From: UBA7328 sp965247965
GTDB taxonomy: Bacteria; Bacteroidota; Bacteroidia; Chitinophagales; Saprospiraceae
Assembly (NCBI GenBank): GCA_965247965.1
Contig: OZ252053.1
Location: 1,550,001 to 1,614,000 of the forward strand
Reading direction: 5' to 3'
DNA length: 64,000 bases
Each line of letters begins with the position of its first letter. Positions within the stretch are counted from its first letter, which is position 1. A model generated the notes under the pieces. It had not been told where the DNA came from, searched no databases, and saw only the letters and a program-made list of their open reading frames with translations. Positions 36,787-46,894 of the stretch are shown here, one piece after another. Position numbers and translations under genes: made by a program.

Positions 36787-38658
36787 GAGTCCACTCCGAT
36801 TACCACACATTTTTCAAGCGTACATTTGCCAGCTGCGGCCAAAACCCTGGAATTTTCTTAAGTGCAATATTGTTGCATAAGCATTCCTGAGGGTTGCGAT
36901 GATGATATTTGGAAATCCGAGGGCATTTTCGACCAATTTATCGTTAATTCTTCTAAAATTCGTCCAAAGTACTCGTGACAGGACATAAATTTGACATTTG
37001 AATAAACCCCGATATAATATTTTGTTCCTTTTTTTGAGCCGGTGAAAACATTGATGTATGGTCGATTCCACATTGGCTCTTAGATTGTGGGTGTGTTCAT
37101 CTAATGTTTCTTGCATCTGTTGAAATAAAAAATAGTTTTCTACTTCATCTTTGGTCATATACCGACCTCGGGTGTCGTGTTTAATGACGTATTTGTTGGT
37201 CTTCTCGTTAAACTTTACCGCGCACTGTTCTCCTGTCTTTTTTCGCCATACTTGAAGATTGTTATTCTCATCTCGTTTCATTGTATAGGCCTGCTTTCCC
37301 CCTTTTGTATTAGCTAACTTCCATTCGGGCGTGGTCGTTTCTGACATTGCTTTTCTGTTGGCCTTGCTGTCGTATCCGCCATCCGTGATGGCCTGTTCTA
37401 TTTTATTCTTTTCTTGACCTGATTCATCCTTATCTGGATTTAATACATCCTGGATATGGTCGATAGATTCGATTAAAAACTCGTCTTCTGTAATATTGGC
37501 CGGTACTACCTGGGCATCTACGATTAGGTCTATTTCATTTTCTTCTGTACACGTTTCACTTATGTTGGCATGATAGCCCGATATGGTCTGTTTATTTTCT
37601 GCTTTACCTTTAGTACGGTAGGCAGCATCAGGATCATGAATGGACTGCACACTGCCACTCGATATGTCTCTTGCAGCTTTGGGTCTCGGAGTATTCTCCT
37701 GTTTAGTTTGCTGTTCAGATTCATCACAGACCGCGCTGATTTTTGTTTTATCATCAGAGGCACTCGGAGGTTTTTGCTCATTAGATTCCTCTGATTGTTC
37801 TTCATACTGTTCTTCGTAGAGCCGCTTGAGATCTTGGTAGCCTGTCAATCCCGCCGCCTGGCCATGACTCAAGAGTACCTTTATGATCTTACCCATACCT
37901 ACTAGCAGTTCCTCTTTTTCTTTTTTGTTTAATGGGTAGACAATATTGGAGGCACTTTGGCTTTTTAGCTTTTCTAAAAGCTCGCATGATTCTTTATCCA
38001 ATTGATCTGTAAGCAGTTCTACCATAAGGTCTTTACTGCATACTCGTACAGCTTCGATTATCATCTGGACTCGAGTGCAGCGTGCAATATTGGAATTAAT
38101 CAACTTCGAATCCAATCGTATTTTCTTACCGCTCACCTTGTATTGCTCTATCTGCCCAATAGTGATTTGTTTAAATGCCGCCTTCATCAAATCCTCCCCA
38201 TGGTCTTCATTATACTCTACCATGCTCTGTCTGAACTTATAGTAAGTCGATTCGGTCGGAATATCCTCATTTATATTCGAATATCCCAAAGCAAGCATGA
38301 CCCTGGTGTTGAATCGACATTCATCAAAAAGTTGTTCATCAGTCCAACCTTTACCTTCTTTAAGGATAATCATTCCCATTAAAACTCTAATTGAGCAATT
38401 GGGCCGGCCTCCTTGATTATAAAGCACCTCGAACAATCCTTCGTCTATGCGAGATACCACTTCTTTAAAAAATATATTATGCCAACCATTCGGATCATCC
38501 AGAAGCTCTCGCTTCCGTTCTGATAGCATCCCTCCTATCGATTTGAATAGATCAACTTGTGAATTTGTACTACGTTTAAACATATCACAAATTAAATATA
38601 TATGTCATCTTATTGTAATATTTGACATGATTTATGATTTAGTTTTCGGAGTGGACTC
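36787..38658 (-). mobile_element. IS1182-family insertion sequence
   Basis: The tips GAGTCCACTCCGA and the complement TCGGAGTGGACTC bound an 1872-bp element with an intact transposase. Its flanks are two different IS relics, with no duplication. Confidence 0.9.
36814..38583 (-). CDS. IS1182-family transposase
   Basis: This 589-residue protein has the IS1182 N-terminal DUF772 domain (NQGGRPNCSIRVLMGMIILK, GWTDEQLFDECRFNTRVM) and the catalytic Asp context IRLDSKLINSN. Next come YRTKGKAENKQTISGYHANI, QAITDGGYDSKANRKAM and, at the end, ANVESTIHQCFHRLKKRNKI with the Glu. A variable acidic insert occupies about residues 260-310. The ATG at 38583 is supported by the whole domain. Intact. Confidence 0.9.
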   Translation of the reverse strand: MFKRSTNSQVDLFKSIGGMLSERKRELLDDPNGWHNIFFKEVVSRIDEGLFEVLYNQGGRPNCSIRVLMGMIILKEGKGWTDEQLFDECRFNTRVMLALGYSNINEDIPTESTYYKFRQSMVEYNEDHGEDLMKAAFKQITIGQIEQYKVSGKKIRLDSKLINSNIARCTRVQMIIEAVRVCSKDLMVELLTDQLDKESCELLEKLKSQSASNIVYPLNKKEKEELLVGMGKIIKVLLSHGQAAGLTGYQDLKRLYEEQYEEQSEESNEQKPPSASDDKTKISAVCDESEQQTKQENTPRPKAARDISSGSVQSIHDPDAAYRTKGKAENKQTISGYHANISETCTEENEIDLIVDAQVVPANITEDEFLIESIDHIQDVLNPDKDESGQEKNKIEQAITDGGYDSKANRKAMSETTTPEWKLANTKGGKQAYTMKRDENNNLQVWRKKTGEQCAVKFNEKTNKYVIKHDTRGRYMTKDEVENYFLFQQMQETLDEHTHNLRANVESTIHQCFHRLKKRNKILYRGLFKCQIYVLSRVLWTNFRRINDKLVENALGFPNIIIATLRNAYATILHLRKFQGFGRSWQMYA

Positions 38659-39670
38659 AAAGTTCAACGAGGTGCAGGTAGTGATGGGATTGTTTACCGA
38701 TCAGCAAGGTCGCCCTATAGGTTATGAATTATTCCCAGGAAATACATCAGATGGCAAGACGATGATCGATGCGTTGAACATACTCAAAGATCGGTTCAAC
38801 ATCAATCAAGTTGTCATAGTAGCCGATAAGGGGCTGAATAGTAAAAACAACTTTCACCTCATCAGACAAGCAGGATATGAATACATTGTGAGTTCAAAAC
38901 TAAAAGTCCAAGCCAAACCTATACAGGATCAGGTATGGGCTAATGAGGGTTACCATAATCATGAAGTGGACAAAGACACAGCAGAAGTATTGTTCAGATA
39001 TAAATCTGTGGATCTGGAGGTATCCTATAAAGACGAACAAGGTCAACAACATGAATGGAAAGATAAACTCATAATAAGTTGGTCAAAACAACGAGCGGTA
39101 AAAGATCAAAAAGACAGAAAAAGACAAGTCGAAAAGGCCGAAGCCATGGTCGACCAAGGCCAGGTGCCCAGCAGTAAAAAGGGTGCAAAGAGGTACGTCA
39201 AAATAGAATATGAGAACAAGACACCACCTACTCTGGATGAAGAACGAATCAAAGAAGATAGCAAGTGGGACGGATATTATGGTATTCAGTCAAGCCGCAA
39301 AGACATGAGTGAATTTGCTATTATGAAAGCCTACCACAATCTATGGCGCATAGAAGAAAGCTTTCGCATTCTAAAAACAACTATGAAAACACGACCGATA
39401 TTCCATTGGACACCCAATAGAATAAAAGGCCACTTTGTAGTGTGCTTCATTTCCTTTGCAATGGAAAGAGCTCTGGAAGAAACTCTACGAAGTAAGGAAA
39501 TAGATATAAGTCCTGAAAAAATAAAAAATGAACTCAATCAACTCCAGGTATCTCAAATGAAACTGGACGATCACAAATTTTATGTAAAAGGTGCCAATGG
39601 ACAATATGGAGCAAAAATCCTTCGAGCATTAAATATTGCTCCGCTTAAAAATATTGAACTCATCAAATAG
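38659..39670 (+). pseudogene. IS1634-family transposase, 5' truncated
   Basis: About 335 C-terminal residues remain: VVMGLFTDQQGRPIGYELFP, VVIVADKGLNSKNN, GYEYIVSSKLK and LWRIEESFRILKTTM, the IS1634 catalytic order. The first catalytic Asp region is lost under the IS1182 insertion, so the ATG-like start inside IS1182 is not real. Right end of the IS undefined. The interval 39671-39797 holds nothing else recognised. Confidence 0.88.
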
Positions 39671-39797
39671 GTCAACTACCTACCGTCATACCAACTCATT
39701 CTCATAAAATGAATAGCTCGTAGTGGCAATTTGCAACATGCCCATCACATAACTGGCTGAAAATCAAATCACCAGCAAAATTAAGTGTCAAACTCAG

Positions 39798-40544
39798 GAA
39801 GTACTCCGCCAAAGGACAGGGATTGACAGGATTCAAAATGTAATGGGGTAGTTTCTATCTTACCGAAGGCGGCTTTTGTCCTTTCATCTACTCGTGTAGC
39901 TGCTACTCCCAAGACCTCTGATGCCAACAGATCCAACTCGTTTCTCTCAGCAGGCAAAAGAATAGTCCCATTGGATGATACAGAATCGGTTGGTTTACCA
40001 CTTTTTTTTTAACCGGCCTTTTCTGATATGATAGCGAAGTGCGCCTTCTGTAACTCCTAAAAGTTTAGCTGTATCGGCTACTCCATAGAAACCATCAAGG
40101 TACTTTTGGGCTTGATCCATCGCCCCTTCACTCAACTTATAGCAACTTCCTCTTTGTTCTTCTCTTTGGAAAAACCATTGTGATCCTTTTTCGCGCAAGG
40201 CTTTGGCATATCTTTGGATGTTCCGGTTGCCCACTCCCAATGTATCGGCTATTTCCTTTGGTCTACATAGACCTGACACTACAAGATTGGCTGTAATATA
40301 TCGATAGCCTTGAAGGTCACTTTTCTCATGGCAGTATATCACCGATCCGGAATGCATGTAGTAGACCATGTTCGAATCTGCGTACACAGCTGTATTTGCG
40401 TTTATTAATCGTGATGATGAGGGAAATATGGGAAGTCGCATTTGCATGATCTATCAAATAGTTTATGCTAAAATGCGACATTTGAATTTACGGTCAAATT
40501 CTCATAACTCCTTGATTATCTTTGTCCAGGTCTGGAGTTCTGAA
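39798..40544 (-). mobile_element. 5' part of the two-ORF IS, second copy
   Basis: Identical to 2268-3015 on the other strand, ending inside ORF B at GGCGGAGTACTTC. It includes the complete 150-residue helix-turn-helix ORF (39995-40447) and the A9 run. It inserted into, and now truncates, the IS630-type gene to its right. Confidence 0.9.
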
Positions 40545-41010
40545 TTTTGGAAAAAGATTTGTTTGGGTGTGTCCTACCCGTACAGCAATTGATTTTGCCA
40601 ACTATATTAATGTATTCATGGAAGAATACCTACCAACGACATTACCTGAAGCTAAATCCATAAGAATGGTATCCGACAATCTAAACACTCACCAACCTGG
40701 ATCGTTCTACAAAGCTTTTGCACCGGAAAAAGCATTTGAACTTAACCAAAAAATTAGATTTTATCACCCACCGGTAAACGCATCATGGCTGAATATGGCA
40801 GAGATTGAAATCCACGCTTTAACTGTTCAATGTTTGAATCGTAGAATGGGAAATCAAAAAATTGTCACCCAACAACTCAATGCATTGGTCAAAGAACGAA
40901 ATGATAAGCAAGTCAAAACAAATTGGCAATTCACTCCAGAAAAAGCTCGAGATAAATTCAAACGATTTTATCCATAAATTAATTTCAAAAACTTACTTTA
41001 CAGAGCACTA
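40545..41010 (+). pseudogene. IS630-family transposase, C-terminal relic with its terminal repeat
   Basis: The ~140 C-terminal residues are those of an IS630/Tc1-mariner-type DDE transposase: TAIDFANYINVFMEEYLPTT, SIRMVSDNLNTHQPGSFYKA (catalytic DN.NTH) and RFYHPPVNASWLNMAEIEIH (the third acid). The stop is at 40977. About 10 bp later comes ACTTACTTTACAGAGCACTAG, the terminus of MITE family 2. IS630 elements are known to insert at CTAG and duplicate TA, as seen here. Confidence 0.88.
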
Positions 41011-41053
41011 GTTATTTATATAAAATGTAATTTTGGCACAAATCGCAAATAAA

Positions 41054-44000
41054 ATGATAAAGTACTTTTTTACCGTCGTTTTCATCGCCTTTCTATTGTC
41101 TTGCAAAGATGAGGTAAGACCAATAATCGAAACCGGTTTTTACGCCGAAAAAACGGAAGATCAAATCCAAATTTTCGAAAAGGGAAAAGAAAAAGCATTG
41201 GTCACACAAAATGCTCGAGCTGATCACAGGCCATACCTCCACCCAATTCTAGCTCCAGGTTCCGGCGTCTCATTGACTCAATACAGTCCCGATCACCATA
41301 AACATCAGACCGGACTCTATTGGGGATTTACAAGAGTGAGCGGAAACGATGCAAGTCCGGAAGAATTGAAAAAATGGTTTTACAGAAAAGACAAACCTGA
41401 AGAAATAAAAAAGAAAATCGGTAGAGATTTTTTCCACAATCCAGGTGGGAGCCATTGGCAGAAAGTTTCGATGAATGTGCTCATACCTGAAGGTGAAGAG
41501 CTGAAATGGCAGACGATTTACAATTTGTTAGATGAGAATGCACAAGCCATTCTTAAGGAAACTCAGACTTGGACATTTGCTGAAAAAGATGGTAAGTATC
41601 TACTCGAACTAGAATGGAATGGCGAAGCCCAACAAGATATTACGATTAATGAATTTGATTATGGAGGTATGTTTCTGAGAATGCCGTGGCACAAAGGAAT
41701 AGAAGGCGAAGCGGTCAATGCTGCACGCCAAAAAAACAATCGAGCCGAGGGACAAAGAGCAATGTGGGTGGATGTCGGAATGGAAATAGAAGGTCTGGAC
41801 CAATGGGGCCACATCACCATTTTTGATCACCCGGACAACGATGGATTTCCTCAGGCTTGGAGGGTCGACGGAAAATTAGGAGTCGGACCGGTCAGGGCAA
41901 AAATGGGCGACTGGCACATCAAAAAAGGAGAATCTACCACTATAAGGCATGGCGTGCTGGCTTATTCCGGAGTATTGAATGACGTGGAAATGCAGGCCTT
42001 GTGGTCAGATTATATCGGTGACCAAGAAGGCATGTACAACGATGCCTCACTATGGGGCATTGCGCAAGGAGAGGGCCGCGAAGCAAAATTCCTAACCCCT
42101 GAGGAAGCGATCAATGAAATTACCGTAAAGGAGGGTTACCAAGTCAATATGTACGCTTCGGAACCCATGATCACCCAACCGATGGCTTTTTGTTGGGATA
42201 ACAAAGGTCGCATGTGGATTGCCGAAAATCGAGATTACGAATCCCGAAGAGATGGATTTTCTAATGACGGCAAGAGTCGCATTTTGATACTGGAAGATAC
42301 TGACCGGGATGGTGTAGCGGATAGTAAAAAAGTGTTTATCGAAGGCATACCATTCCCTGCAGCTATTGCTATTGGGTTCGACGGTTTGTACTTAGGCGCT
42401 CCGCCAAATTTGCTTTTTGTGCCGGATAAGGACAAAGATGACAAAGCGGATGAAGAAGACATTGAAGTTCTCCTAACAGGTTGGGGACTACGTGATCGAC
42501 ACGAGACGATTAATAGCCTGCACTGGGGGCCGGACGGGTGGTTGTACGGATTAGAAGGTCGCGCCACACCATCAAAAATCAGAAAACCCCAAGGCGAAGG
42601 AAAACTTTATGGTCACAAAGAACCATTTCCTACAGATCTACTTGAAGGAGAGGGTGTTGACATAGAAGGTGGTGTGTGGCGTTATCATCCAACTAAACAT
42701 GAATTTGAGGTAGTGGCTCATGGGTTTAGTAATCCATGGGGAGTGGACTATGATGCCAAGGGTCAGATGTTCATTTCCGCATGTGTGATTCCGCATTTGT
42801 TTCACGTTGTGCAAGGAGGCATTTATCATCGACAGGGCGGAAAGCATTTCAATCCATGTATATAAAGACATTCGGACTATTGTCGACCATAGACATCGAT
42901 CAGCTCACGGAGGAGCCAGAGTGTATCAATCAGATGCATTTCCCGAAGAAGAACAAGGTAGGATTTTCATGGCGAACATACATGAACATAATGTCCTATC
43001 CGACATCCTCACTCCGAACGGGTCAGGTTTCGTTGCCAGCCATGGAGATGATTTCATGATGGCAAACAATGCCCAGTGGATTGGATTTAGTATGGAGGTC
43101 GGGCCCGAAGGGGGGCTGTATGTTTTGGATTGGCATGATGCTGATATTTGCGGTAATGATGTGGTCAATAAGGAAACAGGCCGCGTATTTCGAATAATGC
43201 CGGAGACCTCATTAGCGAAGGAGTGGGACGGCAGATATGGTGATCTAAACTCATTAACGGATTTACAACTCGCTGAATATCAGCTATCTAAGAGTGACTG
43301 GCATACCAGGAGGGCAAGAGTTATTTTACAAAAAAGAGGTGCTCAAGCGAGCATTGATGCCGAAGCCATTGATAAGCTAAAGGACATATTGCAAAATGAA
43401 GGCAATAGTGATTCTCAATTAAAAGCACTTTGGGCTTTACATGTATCGAAATCAATAAATGAGGGGGAACTTGCAGATCTATTAGAAAATAGTGATCCGT
43501 ATGTGCGAGCATGGGCTATTCAATTTCTTACTGAAGACAGAAATGTTTCTGATCAAGTGCTTGCGCAAATGGTACGGATGGCAAGGACAGAAAAATCTGC
43601 TGTAGTACGACTTTATCTCGCTTCGGCCCTGCAACGGTTGCAAGAAAAAGATCGATGGGGCATTGCCAATGCTTTGGTCAGTCATATTGCAGATTCTGAT
43701 GACCCTAATATTCCATTTATGATCTGGTTTGGTATAGAACCATTAGTTAGTGACGATGTATCAAACGCAACTCAACTGGCCATTAGCAGTAAGATACCTA
43801 TGATCACTAGTCATATAGCTCGTCGACTAGTTGATGCCGATCAATTGGAAGCCGTTACGGCGGCATTGGGTAAGAGATCGAATAACTTAAAGGCTATATT
43901 GGAAGGTATGATCAGCGGATTGGAAGGTCGCGCAGATATCACCGAACCATCAAACTGGGAATATATCTACAACAAGATTAAGAACGATGCTTCTCTTTCT

Positions 44001-44945
44001 GATCTTGCGGTGCAGGTAGCTCAAAGTTTCGGAAGTATAGCAGCAGCCAGGGAAATGCTGGCAACGTTAAAGAATCCAAATGCCGAATTATCCAAAAGAC
44101 AAAATGCGATAACAAGTCTGGCTACACAAAAGTGGCCAGAACTTGAATCCGAACTCGCAGATCTTCTTCGTGTAGATGAGCTAAAAACGGAAGCTATCAG
44201 GGCTATGGCATCTTATGAAAGCGCATCAATTGGAGCCCTGCTCCTGCAAAGTTATGACGGTCTGAATCTTGAACATAGACAGGAGGCAATCCAAACACTA
44301 TCCTCCAGACGTACTTATGCACGGCAACTGGCAAAAGCCATAAACGAGGAGAAAATATCGAGAAAGGATATCCCACCATATACCGCTCTCCAACTGAAAC
44401 GCGTTTTGGGTAGTGGCTTTGTGGAAATGTGGGGACCAATAGAAGATCTGGCATCTAACAAAGAGGCAGAATATGCCAAATATCAAAGATTGCTCTCTGA
44501 TAAGGCTTTGACCCAAGCGGATCCGCATGCTGGTCGAGCTGTCTACCGTCGTGTCTGTTTTGCTTGTCACAAGATGTACGACGAAGGTGGTGTAATCGGC
44601 CCGGATCTCACTGGGTCTAATCGTCAAAACACAGCTTACTTGCTCAGCAATGTGATCGAGCCGAGCGCTGAAATACAAGATGACTATCTTATGGTGGTCG
44701 TTACAACCCAAGATGGCAGGATATTCAGCGGCAATGTGATTGCTGAGAATGAGCGCCAACTCACGATGCGTATCGTAGGGCAAGACGAGGTGCTCATTAA
44801 TCAATCTGACATTCGCTCAAGGGAACAGACCACGCAATCCATGATGCCCGAGGGCTTATTAGGCCCATTGAGCGACAAAGAGGTATTGGATTTGTTTGCC
44901 TACATGAGGACCTTGGAGCAGGTGGAGATGAGGGAGGAGTTGTAA
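41054..44945 (+). pseudogene. DUF6807 / PVC-type dehydrogenase / HEAT / cytochrome c fusion, 1-bp frameshift
   Basis: A lipoprotein signal (FFTVVFIAFLLSC) starts at ATG 41054. Residues ~25-330 are a DUF6807 (PmoA-like) domain (ADHRPYLHPILAPGSG, DHHKHQTGLYWGF). Then comes a beta-propeller dehydrogenase-like domain (MAFCWDNKGRMWIAENRDYE, GGVWRYHPTKHEFEVVAHGF). At ~42853-42857 one base is missing: KHFNP continues in the next frame as HVYKDIRTIVDHRHRSAHGG. The rest (GSGFVASHGDDFMMANN, WHDADICGND) leads into HEAT-like helices and a C-terminal c-type haem domain (CFACHKMYDEGGVIGPDL). Such proteins are thought to oxidise sugars or other organics in the periplasm. One missing base, or a sequencing error, decides whether it is functional. 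Confidence 0.85.
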
Positions 44946-45007
44946 GTGATTATTTTCGCCGTTACAATCAAAGGAAGATTACAAATTCGATAAACACAAG
45001 TAAAACC

Positions 45008-45106
45008 ATGCGAATAGCAATAATAGGCCTAGGTTTCGGTGCCGAATTCATTCCCATTTACCAAGCTTATCCCGATGCGGAATTAGTAGCAATCTGCATA
45101 GACATG
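45008..45106 (+). pseudogene. Gfo/Idh/MocA oxidoreductase, N-terminal fragment
   Basis: It starts MRIAIIGLGFGAEFIPIYQA and continues YPDAELVAIC, the dinucleotide-binding Rossmann start of this family. After about 30 residues it runs into an IS relic. It follows the dehydrogenase fusion by ~60 bp, so it was probably the next gene of the same operon. Confidence 0.85.
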
Positions 45107-45538
45107 TAATAATTGCGAATGCGGGTGAAGTTTTTGCGCACATATTTGTGATGTAAATTCAAACCATGATTCTTCTGAGCATTAAATCCTTCCCGCCAAA
45201 GGCGGACAGGCTATTTTCAATTTTCCATCTTTCCAAACAATAATGTACTCCCAGCCATTTGTTTTGATTTGCTCAATTACAGGGCCTGAGGCGAATAGTC
45301 CGTCCAAAAGAATGCAAATTGGCAATCGAGGAAAGTCGCTTTTAAGATTTACCAATAATCTTTTCAGTGCTTTTTGTTCGCAGTCCTGTTTGCGGTGACC
45401 ATCCTCATTTTTCAACCACTCTGTTGCCAGGGATAAAGTGGTCAAAGGTTTGGGCAATCCTATACAAAAGCAAATTGCGGGGAGATTTTCGAGAGCTTTT
45501 CAACTCATTCTTTAAGGAATTGGCTCTGAATTGCTGAC
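45107..45538 (-). mobile_element. Deleted copy of the IS4-like element of 5520-7749
   Basis: It matches three separate parts of the other copy: the transposase start (LLYRIAQTFDHFIP), the centre (TEWLKNEDGHRKQDCEQKAL to IVWKDGK) and the end (about 7040-7140). There are two large deletions and one 20-bp palindromic insertion. The tip GCTCTGAATTGCTG is at 45524-45536. Confidence 0.85.
45193..45212 (+). repeat. 20-bp palindromic micro-insertion
   Basis: CCGCCAAAGGCGG plus ACAGGCT is inserted between CCTTC and ATTTTC. The intact copy at about 7030-7060 has these sequences contiguous. It has the same layout as the 22-bp elements: a 13-base palindrome followed by an A/C/G-rich tail ending in CT(A). 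Confidence 0.8.
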
Positions 45539-46701
45539 CATAGTACATGACAAAACAGGATTGATAAAATAATTGCCACGCGTAAAGTGTTGATAATGTG
45601 TTACTTACAACACTGAACGACATGGCAATTAAGGAGAAAGTTAAAGAACTTTCCCGAGAATTGAAAATAGAACTTAGTAAACTTCACCAGCAAAGGGTAA
45701 ACTTGATTGCCTCGGCGGTGATCAGTATGTCTACCATTAGGAGTGTCAATATGGTCAAGGTTGCTCACGGTATGATTTCAAAAGCGAAGCCATTGAGTAA
45801 TTATCGTCGTCTTCAACGATTTATCTCTCAGGTGGATTGGGATGACACTGGTCTAGGACATTTGCTTTTGAAAATGAGTGAGTTGAAGGGGCCTTATACC
45901 CTGCTTGTGGATAGGACAAACTGGCAATTTGGTAAAGTGGATATTAATTTTTTGGTATTTTCTATACTAGGAGACGGGTATTCGATACCGATCAAATGGG
46001 TGTTGCTTCCAAAGAAAGGCAACTCTGCACAATATGAAAGAATTGAGTTGTTAGAGGAAGTGGTAAAAATTGTTGGAAAAGGTCAGATAAAGAACGTTAT
46101 AGGAGACCGGGAATTCATTGGCCAACATTGGGTTAAGTACTTGATAACCAATGAGATAGGATTCAACCTTCGGGTTAAGGAAGGCATGGTAGGTGTAAAA
46201 AATGGCACGGAGGTAAAACTGGGTTTATTATGTAAAAATAATAAAAGATCATCGCCAAGATTGCCGGGAAAATATTTAGTTGGAGGCAATGAAGTATACG
46301 TAAGCGGATTCAGATTTAGAAATGACAAGAACAAATTAGAGTATTTGATAGTCATACACTCTGAGGATGTAGAAGATGCTTGCGATATCTATGCCAAAAG
46401 GTGGTATATTGAAAACATGTTCAAGGACATGAAAACGAATGGTTTTCAACTGGAAGATACACATGTAACTCATCCCAAAAGGCTAGAAACATTATTTGGT
46501 TTATTAGCCATATCATATGTATGGATGATACGTATAGGCGAATGGATAAAGAGAAAGATACCCTCATTATTCAAAAAAAATAATCGAGGAAAAAGAAGAA
46601 AAAGCATTTTCAGGGGAGGGATAGACAACTATATCAACGCATATATTAACCACGACAGACGGAAAATTTGGCTCTACTTCCGTTTTTTGTCATGTACTTA
46701 G
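45539..46701 (+). mobile_element. IS4-type insertion sequence (367-aa transposase), copy 2
   Basis: This 1163-bp element has a perfect 9-bp target duplication ATTGCTGAC (45530-45538, 46702-46710). It inserted into the tip of the IS relic. Same ends as 11468-12630. Confidence 0.92.
45622..46701 (+). CDS. IS4-family transposase
   Basis: Same protein as at 11551-12630 except one Lys-to-Thr change (GVKNGTEV). All three catalytic positions are kept. The ATG at 45622 is preferred. The target duplication is perfect and the gene is intact, so this is the youngest-looking full IS in the window. Confidence 0.9.
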   Translation: MAIKEKVKELSRELKIELSKLHQQRVNLIASAVISMSTIRSVNMVKVAHGMISKAKPLSNYRRLQRFISQVDWDDTGLGHLLLKMSELKGPYTLLVDRTNWQFGKVDINFLVFSILGDGYSIPIKWVLLPKKGNSAQYERIELLEEVVKIVGKGQIKNVIGDREFIGQHWVKYLITNEIGFNLRVKEGMVGVKNGTEVKLGLLCKNNKRSSPRLPGKYLVGGNEVYVSGFRFRNDKNKLEYLIVIHSEDVEDACDIYAKRWYIENMFKDMKTNGFQLEDTHVTHPKRLETLFGLLAISYVWMIRIGEWIKRKIPSLFKKNNRGKRRKSIFRGGIDNYINAYINHDRRKIWLYFRFLSCT

Positions 46702-46894
46702 ATTGCTGACATATAGAAAATAATCACTCAAATTTACTATTCGTTTAATATTTTGCATTATTCCATTATTCCATTGTTCCATTGTTCAAAAAAATATATT
46801 TCTTCTTATACATCCTGCCCAATAATATTATTCTATCTTGCACAGAATTAAATTATCTGTCACTCAATATATTTTGTAAAAAAAACCATCTGAT

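Noticed and set aside
46757..46788. Regulatory repeat upstream of SusC (ATTATTCC/ATTGTTCC units)
   Set aside because: Short AT-rich imperfect repeats are common in these leaders; nothing specific supports a function.
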